Shown here: positions 17,134 through 24,846 of the stretch, piece by piece | Position numbering within the stretch: position 1 is the stretch's first letter | Layout: every line of letters starts with the position of its first letter | Assembly: GCA_020444505.1 (NCBI GenBank) | Contig: JAHLKU010000020.1 | Location: forward strand, 1-45,193 | Origin: Actinomycetota bacterium | Lineage (GTDB): Bacteria > Actinomycetota > Acidimicrobiia > Spongiisociales > UBA11373 | DNA: 45,193 bases | Direction: 5' to 3' | The notes under the pieces: model-generated | What the model was told of the DNA's origin: nothing | The model's database searches: none | The model's input: only the letters and a program-made list of their open reading frames with translations | Made by a program: the position numbers and the translations under genes

Positions 17134-18240
17134 TCAACGCGCCGCGCGGTCCTTCAGCCTGCGGCGGAGCGCGACGGCGCCCGGCAGGTGGGTGCGGGCG
17201 AACGGCTTCACACGGCACTCCAGCGTCGCCCCCCACCGGCACCGGTAGGCGTCGTCGGCGAACACGCAGGCCTCCACGTGCCTCCGCTCGTCGTTGGCGA
17301 GCCTGACCTTCCAGGGAGCCTCGTCGCCGAGGAAGTCGAAGGTGGCGAGGCCCTCGCCGAACGCCCGCTCGATCACCCGCCGGAACAGCACGACGCCCGG
17401 CGACCACGCCCGGAAGGCCTCGTCGTAGGAGGTCTTCACGGCGTAGTAGACGCCGCGGTGGACGACCCCGAACAGGTGGGCGGCGGGCCGTCCGTCCAGG
17501 TACAGCATCTCCAGGCGGAGCGACCCGGCGGCGGCGCAGTCGGCGGCGAGCCGCGTGTAGAAGTCGCAGGCTCCCGGCTCCGAGCACATCGACGTGCCTG
17601 CGGAGTGCTTCCAACTGGCGCACTCGACGGCGAGCACGTCGTCGAGACCCGGCCCGGTGGCGGTGGACCACTCCACACCCCAGTCGCGCTCGAGCCTCCT
17701 GGCCTTGCGGGCCAGTTCGTGCCGCAGGTGGCCGGAGCGGCCCGCCAGGTAGGCGTCCCAGTCACCGTCGATCCGGATGATCGGCGACGACCCCCGCTCC
17801 CGGACCAGCGTCCGCCCGCCGCACCCGTCCACGGCGCCGGCCACGGACGACGCGGCGTCGCAGCACCGGAGGCGGATGCGGACGCCCCGCCGCACGCCGG
17901 CCAGGTGGGCCATCGCCGCGCCGAGCACCTCGGCGGCCCGCCCGTCGTGGAGGAGGCCGCACCGCCGCACGTGGGGGTTGACGGGGGTGACGAACGAGCG
18001 GCGGCACCCGATGCGCCCCGACTCGTCGTCCAGCAGCGGCACCATCCCGACGAGGTCGGCGCCGTCGCGTACGAACAGGAACATGATCGGGCGCTCCCGC
18101 CAGTAGGCGTCCAGCCAGGCGGTGATCCAGGCGGGGGTCTCGAACACCTCGGCCTCGGGGGCGGCGTCGGCCAGGCGGCCCCACTCCTCGCGGTGGGGGC
18201 CGAGTCGTCGCTGGTCGGTGACCGCCTCGACGGTGAGCAT
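17134..18240 (-). CDS. GNAT-family acetyltransferase, Acetyltransf_6/CelD-BcsL type (368 aa)
   Basis: Two GNAT-like halves as in the BioF2/FemAB-like Acetyltransf_6 family: an N-terminal half with WITAWLDAYW and the C-terminal catalytic half (about 160-355) with RHELARKARRLER, LYLDGRPAAHLFG and SPGVVLFRRVIERAF...FDFLGDEAPWKVR. The last block recurs in the gene at 28672, a distant paralogue. Members acylate sugars, peptides or polysaccharide precursors. ATG 18240 has GGGAG five bases upstream; ATG 18252 (four residues longer) lacks a site. The 123-base gap on either side (17011-17133 and 18253-18375) shows no gene. Confidence 0.85.
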   Translation of the reverse strand: MLTVEAVTDQRRLGPHREEWGRLADAAPEAEVFETPAWITAWLDAYWRERPIMFLFVRDGADLVGMVPLLDDESGRIGCRRSFVTPVNPHVRRCGLLHDGRAAEVLGAAMAHLAGVRRGVRIRLRCCDAASSVAGAVDGCGGRTLVRERGSSPIIRIDGDWDAYLAGRSGHLRHELARKARRLERDWGVEWSTATGPGLDDVLAVECASWKHSAGTSMCSEPGACDFYTRLAADCAAAGSLRLEMLYLDGRPAAHLFGVVHRGVYYAVKTSYDEAFRAWSPGVVLFRRVIERAFGEGLATFDFLGDEAPWKVRLANDERRHVEACVFADDAYRCRWGATLECRVKPFARTHLPGAVALRRRLKDRAAR

Positions 18241-18375
18241 CTGCGCTCCCATGGTTCCGAGCCCGGCCGCGGCGCCGCCCGGGCCCCCTCCGGCCCGCGC
18301 TTGGACTGCTCCCTCTGAGCATCGGACGCGCGTGCGGCGATCTGCAGCGATTCCGGGCGGCCTCGCGCCCGGCGG

Positions 18376-19428
18376 CTACGCCGCCGCGGCGTCGTCCGGC
18401 AGGAGCACGATCTTGCCGACGAAGCCCTTGGCGGCGAACGCCTCCTGGGCGCGGTGGATGTCGGTCAGGGGGTAGGTGGCGGCGACGACCGGCCGCACCG
18501 CGCCCTCCCGGGCGAGGCCGGCGAGCGAGGCGAACACCTCCGGCGTGTGCATGGTGGACCCGGCGATGGTGCGCCGGCGGAGGTAGACCCGCCGCAGGTC
18601 CACCGCGGCCACCGGCCCGGCGATGGCGCCGGCCGTCACCAGCCGTCCGCCGGTGGCGAGCCGGTCGAGGACCGTCCCGAACCCCTCGCCGCCGACCACG
18701 TCGAGCACGGCGTCGACCTCGGCGATGGCGGCGACGCCGTCCCCTTCCCGGTCGGCGATCTCGACGGCGCCGGCCTCGCGCACCACCGGGGCCTTCATCG
18801 CCGTGGTGAGCGCCACCACCTCGCAGCCGCGAGCGGAGAGCAGCTGCACCGCGGCGAGCCCCACACCGCCCGAGGCCCCGGTGACCAGGACGCGCTCCCC
18901 GGCGCGGCACCCGCCCCGTTCGATCATCCCCAGCGCGGTGCCGTAGGCGATGGGGAGGCAGGCGAGCTCGGCGGCGGACAGCGGCGACCCGGTGACGTCG
19001 TGGGCCCGCTCGGCGGCGGACACGTGGTAGCCGGCGAACCCTCCATCGAGCTCGCTCCCGACGACGCGGGAGGGCAGGCCGTCCTCGTAGCCGGCCGCCG
19101 GGTCCACGATCACCCGGCGCCCGACCAGGTCGGGGTCGGCGCCGGTGCCGGCGGCGACGACCGTCCCGGCGATGTCGCCGCCCTGGATGAGCGGGAAGTC
19201 GAGGGGGACTCCCCGCCATCCGGCGACGGCGCCGGGGTCGTCCGCCGTCCCGTAGGCGCCCTCCCGCGACCAGACGTCGGTGTTGTTGAGGGCGGCGGCG
19301 GCCACCTCGACGAGCACCTCACCGGGGCCCGGCGCCGGGGTGGGCCAGTCGCGGCGGACCTCCACGGCGTCGGGTCCGCCGTGGCCGACCGTGACGGCTG
19401 CGGTCATCGTGGGCGGGACGGCGCGCAT
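18376..19428 (-). CDS. MDR-family alcohol dehydrogenase/quinone oxidoreductase (350 aa)
   Basis: Medium-chain dehydrogenase/reductase: GroES-like domain (about 10-150, with GDIAGTVVAAGTG and RRVIVDP) and Rossmann domain with VTGASGGVGLAAVQLL (about 180-195). The GHE-type catalytic zinc site is absent and no structural-zinc Cys cluster is present, so a zinc-independent NADPH:quinone reductase-like enzyme is more likely than an alcohol dehydrogenase. ATG 19428 is preferred over the in-frame ATG 19407 because TACCCT (19440-19435) is six bases before it. Divergent from the homocysteine methyltransferase gene, 60 bases between starts. Confidence 0.88.
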   Translation of the reverse strand: MRAVPPTMTAAVTVGHGGPDAVEVRRDWPTPAPGPGEVLVEVAAAALNNTDVWSREGAYGTADDPGAVAGWRGVPLDFPLIQGGDIAGTVVAAGTGADPDLVGRRVIVDPAAGYEDGLPSRVVGSELDGGFAGYHVSAAERAHDVTGSPLSAAELACLPIAYGTALGMIERGGCRAGERVLVTGASGGVGLAAVQLLSARGCEVVALTTAMKAPVVREAGAVEIADREGDGVAAIAEVDAVLDVVGGEGFGTVLDRLATGGRLVTAGAIAGPVAAVDLRRVYLRRRTIAGSTMHTPEVFASLAGLAREGAVRPVVAATYPLTDIHRAQEAFAAKGFVGKIVLLPDDAAAA

Positions 19429-19434
19429 GCGCGG

Positions 19435-19440
19435 AGGGTA
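19435..19440 (-). promoter_or_regulatory. -10-like TACCCT, probable leaderless start of the MDR gene
   Basis: TACCCT on the minus strand ends six bases before the ATG at 19428. Confidence 0.45.
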
Positions 19441-19476
19441 GGCGCCCGGAGCGGACGGCCGCGACGGCCCGTCCGC

Positions 19477-19482
19477 GACAAT
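19477..19482 (+). promoter_or_regulatory. -10-like GACAAT, probable leaderless start of the 19489 gene
   Basis: GACAAT ends six bases before the ATG at 19489. It is back to back with the minus-strand TACCCT at 19440-19435. Confidence 0.4.
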
Positions 19483-19488
19483 GGACGC

Positions 19489-20412
19489 ATGGGCACGGAT
19501 CTGGGAGACCGCCTGGCGGCGGGGGAGGTGATCGTCCTCGACGGGGCGATGGGCACCGAACTGCAGCGCCGCGGCGTGCCGATGGGGCCTGCGGCGTGGT
19601 GCGCCGCAGCCAACCTGACCCACCCCCATGTGGTGGAGGAGATCCATCGCGACCACCTCGCCGCCGGGGCGCGCATCGTGACGACGAACACCTTCCCGGG
19701 CGCCCGGCACGTGCTGGCCGCCGCCGGGATGGGGGACGACGTGGCCGCCGTCAACCGCACCGCGGTCGCCCTGGCGCGCCATGCGGTCGAGGACGCAGGG
19801 GTGGAGTGGGCCCTGGTGGCCGGGTCGCTGTCGTCGATGGCACCGCTGGAGGAGTGGCACGCCCCGCCGGTGGGCAGGGCGGTGGCGGAGGCCTATCGAG
19901 AGCAGGCGCACCTGCTGGCGGAAGCCGGGGCCGACGTGCTGGTGGCGGAGATGATGCTCGATCTCGAGAACGCCGCCCTGGTGATCGGCGCCGCCCTGGA
20001 GACCGGGCTGCCGGTGCTGGTGGGGTGGTCGGCTTCGCCCGGGGCCGACGGCGCCGTCACCACGTTCCGCAGCGGCCTCATCGACCGTCCCGGCCGCCAC
20101 TCCTTCGATGAGGTGCTGCGCGAAGGGGTCCGCCTGGGCGGCGAGGTCCACGGCATCATGCACTCGGAGATCGGCGTGACCGGGCCGGCGCTCGACCTGC
20201 TCTCCCGGCACTGGGACGGCCCCACCCTGGCGTACGCCGAGATGGGCCGGTTCGACCCGCCCCACTGGGTGTTCTCCGACGAGGCGACACCGGCGTCCTA
20301 TGCGTCCACCGCCTCCACGTGGGTCGATCGGGGGGTGCAGGTCATCGGGGGCTGCTGCGGCACGCTGCCGGAGCACATCCGGGCGCTCGCCGCCGCCGTG
20401 GCGGGCCCCTAG
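19489..20412 (+). CDS. Homocysteine S-methyltransferase family protein with altered zinc site (307 aa)
   Basis: Hcy-binding (BHMT/MmuM) TIM barrel: VLDGAMGTELQRRG at the N-terminus, TTNTFPGAR, and the C-terminal zinc motif GGCCG with C289/C290. The third zinc ligand, normally Cys in a VNC motif on strand 6, aligns with H225 in GIMHSE, so the site would be His-Cys-Cys. The enzyme would transfer a methyl group from S-methylmethionine, betaine or another donor to a thiol; the substitution makes the acceptor uncertain. Length is normal. The stop codon TAG shares the CTAG tetramer with the stop of the convergent gene. Probably leaderless (GACAAT six bases upstream). Confidence 0.88.
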   Translation: MGTDLGDRLAAGEVIVLDGAMGTELQRRGVPMGPAAWCAAANLTHPHVVEEIHRDHLAAGARIVTTNTFPGARHVLAAAGMGDDVAAVNRTAVALARHAVEDAGVEWALVAGSLSSMAPLEEWHAPPVGRAVAEAYREQAHLLAEAGADVLVAEMMLDLENAALVIGAALETGLPVLVGWSASPGADGAVTTFRSGLIDRPGRHSFDEVLREGVRLGGEVHGIMHSEIGVTGPALDLLSRHWDGPTLAYAEMGRFDPPHWVFSDEATPASYASTASTWVDRGVQVIGGCCGTLPEHIRALAAAVAGP

Positions 20413-21578
20413 GGCATCGGGGGCGGGTCGTACCCTTCGGGCCAGGTGGTCGCGTCGTCCCACTCGGCGGCGATGAAGCGGGCGTCGGTGAGCGTGGCGC
20501 CGGTGAGGTCGGCGCCGCGCAGGTCGGGGAAGGTGGCCCAGATGCCGGACAGGTCGGCGCCCACCAGCACGGCCCCGCGCAGGTCGGCCTCCGAGAGGAC
20601 GGCGTGCGACAGGTCGGCCCCGCGCAGGTCGGCGTCCTCGAGGCGGGCGTGCTCCAGCACCGCCGTGCTCAGGTCGGCTCCGGCGAGGGTGGCGCCGGTG
20701 AAGTCCGCCCAGATGAGGTCGGCGCCGTGCAGGTCGGCGCCGGTGAGGTCGGCGCCGGAGAAGTCGTAGCCCCACAGGACGGCCCCGGGCAGGGCGAGGC
20801 CGGCCAGCGCCTGCCCGTGGTAGTCGCTGGGGGGTCGCGGGCCGCGTGCCGGTTCCACGCCCGGGGGAAGGGCCTCGACCACGCCGTCGGTGGCGAGGCC
20901 GCCCAGGAGGTCGAACGGGCCGGAGGCATTGCGGAACACCACCGGCACGTCGTATCCCTCGGAGGGCGGCCACGAGCGGTACACGCCGAAATGCAGGTGC
21001 GGTCCCGAGGTGGCGCCCGAGTTGCCGGAGTAGGCGATCACCTGGCCCTGCTCGACGTGGTCGCCGAGGGTGGCCACCAACCCGTCCTGCATGAGGTGGG
21101 CGTAGAAGGCCACGGTGCCGTCGTCGTGGCGGATCATGAGGTAGTTGTGCTCCCCGACACCGACGCCGTCGTCCGGCGAGTCGTCGCGCTGGTCGACGAC
21201 GATCCCGGCCCGGGCGGCGAGCACCTCGGCGCCCACCGGCATGTCGAAGTCGTATGCCAGCTGCAGCCGGTGCCCGCCGATCTCCCTGCAGTACGCCTGG
21301 CTCACCCGGTACCGCTCGCCGGCGGCGAAGGGCAGCACGTAGAGGGAGTCGGCCGGGTCGCCGAACACGGCGCGCTGCATGCAGGCCGACTCGGGGTCCA
21401 CCCCGACCGGTGCCGGGCCGGCGGCCGGGATCACCCGGGGCGGCGGTTCGGTCGTCGTGGTGGTGGTGGCCTGCGTGGTGGTGGCGGGCGGTGTCGTGGT
21501 GGTGGTGGCGGCCGGCGCGTCGGTGCACCCGGCGGCCAGCAGCAGCGCGGCGGCGGCGAGGGCGAGCATCCTCCTCAT
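20409..21578 (-). CDS. M23 peptidase lipoprotein with C-terminal pentapeptide repeats (389 aa)
   Basis: Lipoprotein (AAGC, Cys18) with a long Thr/Pro linker (24-47), then an M23/LytM-like domain (about 88-215): HRLQLAYDFDMPVG with His/Asp zinc ligands, YAHL, and GPHLHFGVY (about 190-196) completing the HxH motif, so all ligands look present. A right-handed pentapeptide-repeat helix follows (about 254-370, over 20 ADLxx-type units), ending with WDDATTWPEGYDP. M23 domains cut or bind peptidoglycan peptides; fusion to a pentapeptide helix is unusual. TACTCT (21590-21585) six bases before the ATG suggests a leaderless mRNA. Confidence 0.92.
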   Translation of the reverse strand: MRRMLALAAAALLLAAGCTDAPAATTTTTPPATTTQATTTTTTEPPPRVIPAAGPAPVGVDPESACMQRAVFGDPADSLYVLPFAAGERYRVSQAYCREIGGHRLQLAYDFDMPVGAEVLAARAGIVVDQRDDSPDDGVGVGEHNYLMIRHDDGTVAFYAHLMQDGLVATLGDHVEQGQVIAYSGNSGATSGPHLHFGVYRSWPPSEGYDVPVVFRNASGPFDLLGGLATDGVVEALPPGVEPARGPRPPSDYHGQALAGLALPGAVLWGYDFSGADLTGADLHGADLIWADFTGATLAGADLSTAVLEHARLEDADLRGADLSHAVLSEADLRGAVLVGADLSGIWATFPDLRGADLTGATLTDARFIAAEWDDATTWPEGYDPPPMP

Positions 21579-21584
21579 GGAGTG

Positions 21585-21590
21585 AGAGTA
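21585..21590 (-). promoter_or_regulatory. -10-like TACTCT, probable leaderless start of the M23-pentapeptide gene
   Basis: TACTCT on the minus strand ends six bases before the ATG at 21578. Confidence 0.45.
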
Positions 21591-21611
21591 CCGGCGGCAC
21601 GCCCTCCGGGG

Positions 21612-22667
21612 TCAGCGGCCGTACTCGCTGCGGGCCCGTGCCCGGAGATCCGCCAGTGCCTTCGACGACAACGTGTAGTCGAGGTGGGGCGCCGCCCGCG
21701 CCGCCACGGCCGCCGCAGCGGCGGCGTCCCCGGCCATGCCGGCGCCTTCGTAGATGGCGCTCAGGTAGGCGGCGCAGTCGTGCGCCGTCGATGCCCGCTG
21801 CGGGGTCAGGGAGAGGGCGGCCGCAAAGGCCGAGGCCGCTGCGGCGAGGTCGCCCTCGTGCAGGTACGACTGCCCCAGGTTGAGGCGGGCGGCGGCCTCC
21901 GACTCGGGGTCCAGGCCCATGCGGATCGCCTGCTCGTAGAGGTCGATCGCCGCCCCGTACCGCTGTGCGTTCCAGTGGCCCAGCGCCGAGCGGAACGCCC
22001 CGGCGCCGCCGCCCTCGATGGACGGTGTGCCGGCGATGAACTCGATGCCGGGCAGCGGGCCCGGCAGCGGGTCGATCGGCCGGAGAGCAGCCGTCTCGCG
22101 GGCCGGTTCGGCTCGCCTCCCCGTCTCCCCGGCCTCTGCCGCCGCACGGCGCTGCCGCGTCGCGGAGCGGACGGCGAGCGCGATCGGCCCGGCGAAGAGG
22201 GCGAGGCCGGCGAAGAGGAAGAGCAGCGCCTGCGTGGGCGATTCGCCGTCCAGGTTGAACAGGCCCACGGCGCCGATCACGGCGCCGACCAGGCCCAGGA
22301 TGCTCACCAGGCACCCGGCGACCGCCCGGTTGCCCTCGGCGTTGGTGGCGACCAGTTCGCGGAACGTCCCGATGCAGTCGGGGCACAGCCCCCAGTCGGT
22401 CTCGGTGTGGTCGACGACGATCGTCCTCCACGCGTCGAACGGATCCGGGGTGCCGGTCACCTCCGTGCCGGTGTCGATCGCGTGGGCCACCTGCAGGCCG
22501 AGCGCGGCGCGTCCGTACTTGTCGCGCAGCGCCCCCCCGATCAACCCGTGCTCGAACGGGTCGAAGGGCTTGAAGGCCCGGTGCACCGACCTCTTCATGT
22601 CGGCTGCCGTCACCACCGTGAGGTCCGCCCGGGACGTGGCCCGGTCACAGACGTCGCACGTCGCCAT
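21612..22667 (-). CDS. Zinc-finger, two-helix membrane protein with TPR domain (351 aa)
   Basis: The N-terminus carries CDVC (residues 4-7) and a second pair CPDC (about 95-98) that may complete a treble-clef or split zinc site. Two membrane helices follow (about 118-137 and 147-167), then a basic/Ala-rich linker and a C-terminal helical region of about three tetratricopeptide repeats (about 225-330, with ALGHWNAQRYGAAIDLYEQA and ARLNLGQSYLHEGD). Probably a cytoplasm-facing scaffold on the membrane; partners unknown. Start ATG 22667 has AAGGGG just upstream and TAGCCT (22705-22700) as -10. Confidence 0.85.
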   Translation of the reverse strand: MATCDVCDRATSRADLTVVTAADMKRSVHRAFKPFDPFEHGLIGGALRDKYGRAALGLQVAHAIDTGTEVTGTPDPFDAWRTIVVDHTETDWGLCPDCIGTFRELVATNAEGNRAVAGCLVSILGLVGAVIGAVGLFNLDGESPTQALLFLFAGLALFAGPIALAVRSATRQRRAAAEAGETGRRAEPARETAALRPIDPLPGPLPGIEFIAGTPSIEGGGAGAFRSALGHWNAQRYGAAIDLYEQAIRMGLDPESEAAARLNLGQSYLHEGDLAAAASAFAAALSLTPQRASTAHDCAAYLSAIYEGAGMAGDAAAAAAVAARAAPHLDYTLSSKALADLRARARSEYGR

Positions 22668-22699
22668 CCCCTTGCCTCTTTCCCGGTCGGTCTCCTCGC

Positions 22700-22705
22700 A
22701 GGCTA
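22700..22705 (-). promoter_or_regulatory. -10 element TAGCCT for the zinc-finger/TPR gene
   Basis: TAGCCT on the minus strand, 32 bases before the ATG at 22667, with a purine-rich leader (AAGAGGCAAGGGG) between. Confidence 0.4.
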
Positions 22706-22745
22706 CGGGAGCGCCCGATCCGCCGTCACACCCCCGGTGCCCAAC

Positions 22746-22751
22746 TACGCT
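22746..22751 (+). promoter_or_regulatory. -10-like TACGCT, probable leaderless start of the 22759 gene
   Basis: TACGCT ends seven bases before the GTG at 22759; no Shine-Dalgarno fits. Confidence 0.45.
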
Positions 22752-22758
22752 TCTGGCC

Positions 22759-23940
22759 GTGATCCAGCGCCTCGCCTCCGCCGTGCTCGCCGCCGCGCTC
22801 GTCGTGGCCGGCTGCGCCTACGAGACCGTCGGCACCACCACCACCACGGTGCTCGACCCCGACCAGGTGCCGCCGGCCACCGGCCCCGCCGACCTGGTGT
22901 TCCGCGACCAGCTGACCGACGGCGGCAGCGTCACCCTGGACTCGGTGACCCTCCCCTCGCCGGGCTTCGTGGTGCTGTTCGACGACCGGGACGGCGCCCC
23001 CGGCGACGCCATCGGCGCCACCCGCATCCTGTCGGCGGGGACCATCGCCAACGTCCCGGTGTCGTTCTACGTGCCGATCACCGAGAGCGCCGTCGTCCAC
23101 GCCCGGGTGCACGTGGACATGGACCGCGACGAGGCGTTCACGTACGAGCCGCCCGACGCCTTCGTGGACGTGCCGGCCACCCACGCCAGCGGCGAGGTGG
23201 CAGAGGCCACCGCCACGATCAGCCTGCTGGCGCCCCTCAGCCCGGCGGTGGTGGGCTTCGCCGAGCAGCGGACCACCGGGGAGACGGTCGAGGTGCTGTC
23301 GGCGGAGTTGCCCGCCGACGGGTTCGTGGTGATCCGGGAGGACGACCAGGGCGAGGCCGGCCGCATCGTCGGCCGGTCCGGCCTGCTGCCCTCCGGCATC
23401 CACGAGAACCTCGTCATCACGCTCGACGACCCGCTGGAGATCTCCGCCGTCCTCTTCGCCAGCATCTACATCGACCGCGACGGCGACGGGGCGCTGTTCC
23501 TGGGGGCCGGCGCCGTGGACGCCCTCGGCCAGGGCCTCGACGGCCTGGAGGCCACCATCGGCGTGCCGGTCACCGCCGTGCCGCTGGAGCCGGTGACGCT
23601 GGTGTCGGGCGACCAGGAGAGCGAGAACGGCGACGAGGTGCTGGCCACCGTCACGCTGCCGGCGCCCGGGTTCCTGGTGCTGCAGGCCGACGACGGCGGG
23701 CGGCCCGGCGCGGTGGTGGCGGTCAGTTCGCCGCTGGCCATCGGCACCACCGACGTGGTGTTCACACTCGAGGAGCCCATCACCGGGGACACCACCTTCT
23801 GGCTCACCGTCCACATCGACTTCGACGGCGCAGGCGAGTTCGACGACGGCGACCCGGTCGGCATCCTCGGCGAGGGCGGGGAGGCGCAGACCTCGATCCT
23901 GCTGACGCTGCCGGTGCCGGAGGACGACGCCGACGCCTGA
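22759..23940 (+). CDS. Lipoprotein with three DUF7282-like domains (393 aa)
   Basis: Lipoprotein (VVAGC, Cys15) with a short Thr run and three repeats of one beta domain, about residues 45-150, 165-265 and 280-385. Each follows DQxxxxGxxVxxxxVxLPxxGFVVxxxDDxGxxGxxxGxSxLLxxGxxxNVxxxL and ends with an acidic V/AxxxIDxDGDGxF strand. This matches the pattern of DUF7282, known mainly from haloarchaeal surface proteins; family naming is from memory. Probably a cell-surface adhesion or structural protein, with acidic loops able to bind calcium. GTG start, probably leaderless. Followed directly by a strong hairpin. Confidence 0.85.
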   Translation: MIQRLASAVLAAALVVAGCAYETVGTTTTTVLDPDQVPPATGPADLVFRDQLTDGGSVTLDSVTLPSPGFVVLFDDRDGAPGDAIGATRILSAGTIANVPVSFYVPITESAVVHARVHVDMDRDEAFTYEPPDAFVDVPATHASGEVAEATATISLLAPLSPAVVGFAEQRTTGETVEVLSAELPADGFVVIREDDQGEAGRIVGRSGLLPSGIHENLVITLDDPLEISAVLFASIYIDRDGDGALFLGAGAVDALGQGLDGLEATIGVPVTAVPLEPVTLVSGDQESENGDEVLATVTLPAPGFLVLQADDGGRPGAVVAVSSPLAIGTTDVVFTLEEPITGDTTFWLTVHIDFDGAGEFDDGDPVGILGEGGEAQTSILLTLPVPEDDADA

Positions 23941-23960
23941 CCGCCCCGGTGACGGGGCGG
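23941..23960 (+). terminator. 8-bp hairpin with GTGA tetraloop after the DUF7282-like gene
   Basis: CCGCCCCG-GTGA-CGGGGCGG, a perfect stem starting on the base after the stop codon, with a GNRA-type loop. No U-tract. Confidence 0.5.
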
Positions 23961-23976
23961 CCGCCGGGAGGGGCGG

Positions 23977-23982
23977 TAGCCT
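23977..23982 (+). promoter_or_regulatory. -10 element TAGCCT for the MaoC gene
   Basis: TAGCCT, 27 bases before the ATG at 24010, with CGGAG between. Confidence 0.35.
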
Positions 23983-24009
23983 GTGCGGAACCGACCCGGA
24001 GTACGATCG

Positions 24010-24846
24010 ATGCCGCTCGACTTCTCCCTCGGGGGGAAGGTGTACGACCCCGTGGACGCCGCCGCCGACGCCGGCGCCATCGAGCGGTACGCCGCCGCGG
24101 TCGGCAATCCCAACCCCCGCTACGTCGCCGGGCCCGGCCAGATCGCCCCGCCGCTGTTCCCGGTGGTGTTCGGCTTCCCGCTGATGATGATGATGACCGC
24201 CGACCCCGACCTGGGGGTCGGCAACCCGCTGATGATCCTCCACGGCGAGCAGGAGCACGTGTTCCACCGCCCGCTGCGGGGCGGGGAGTCGCTGGTCCTG
24301 CACCCGGTGCTCGAGCAGGTCGAGGACAAGGGCCCCAACGCGGTGTTCGTCAGTGCCATCCGGGCCACCACCCCCGACGAGGAACCGGTGGTGGACCAGT
24401 TCTGGACCATCTTCGTGCGGGGCGGCGGCAGCGGCGCCGAGCGGCCCAAGGCCGAACCGGCCCCCGCCCCCGAGCCGGGGCCGGTGGCCGCCGAGTTCAC
24501 CCGCCTGGTGGACGAAGCCATGCCTGCCAGGTACGCGGACGCATCCGGCGACCACAACCCGATCCACCTCGACCCCGAGGCGGCCCGCTCGGTGGGCCTG
24601 CCGGGCGTGATCAACCACGGCCTCGGCACCTGCGCCCTGGTCGCCGGCGGCCTGGTGGACGCCCTGCTGCACGGCGACGGCGGCCGGGTGCGCCGCCTGT
24701 CGGCCCGGTTCACCGGCATGGTGACCCCGGGTGAGGAGGTGGCGACGGTGGCCCGCGAGGACGGGCCCGGCCGCTGGACGTTCGAGACGGCCCGCCCCGA
24801 CGGGGCGGTGGTGATGACCGGCGCGCTCGACCGGGGGGAGGCCTGA
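24010..24846 (+). CDS. MaoC-type double-hotdog enoyl-CoA hydratase-like protein (278 aa)
   Basis: Two hotdog halves joined by a Pro/Glu-rich linker (about 140-160): an N-terminal MaoC_dehydrat_N-like half (IERYAAAVGNPNPRY, APPLFPVVF) and a C-terminal MaoC half with the hydratase motif ASGDHNPIHLDPEAA (catalytic Asp about 180, His about 185) and GLPGVINHGLG. This arrangement is that of the (R)-specific enoyl-CoA hydratase / HadAB-like dehydratases, acting on short acyl-CoA or acyl-ACP. Overlaps the next gene by one base (TGATG), so the two are coupled. Confidence 0.92.
   Translation: MPLDFSLGGKVYDPVDAAADAGAIERYAAAVGNPNPRYVAGPGQIAPPLFPVVFGFPLMMMMTADPDLGVGNPLMILHGEQEHVFHRPLRGGESLVLHPVLEQVEDKGPNAVFVSAIRATTPDEEPVVDQFWTIFVRGGGSGAERPKAEPAPAPEPGPVAAEFTRLVDEAMPARYADASGDHNPIHLDPEAARSVGLPGVINHGLGTCALVAGGLVDALLHGDGGRVRRLSARFTGMVTPGEEVATVAREDGPGRWTFETARPDGAVVMTGALDRGEA

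Noticed and set aside
18376-22431. Very long minus-strand reading (1351 codons) covering several genes
   Set aside because: Only the last 350 codons (from 19428) are a real protein; the upstream part runs antisense to the methyltransferase gene and out of frame through the M23-pentapeptide and TPR genes.
21612-22667. Reading the zinc-finger/TPR protein as a kinase regulator
   Set aside because: Only CxxC pairs, two helices and TPR-like repeats are visible; no kinase or regulator domain.
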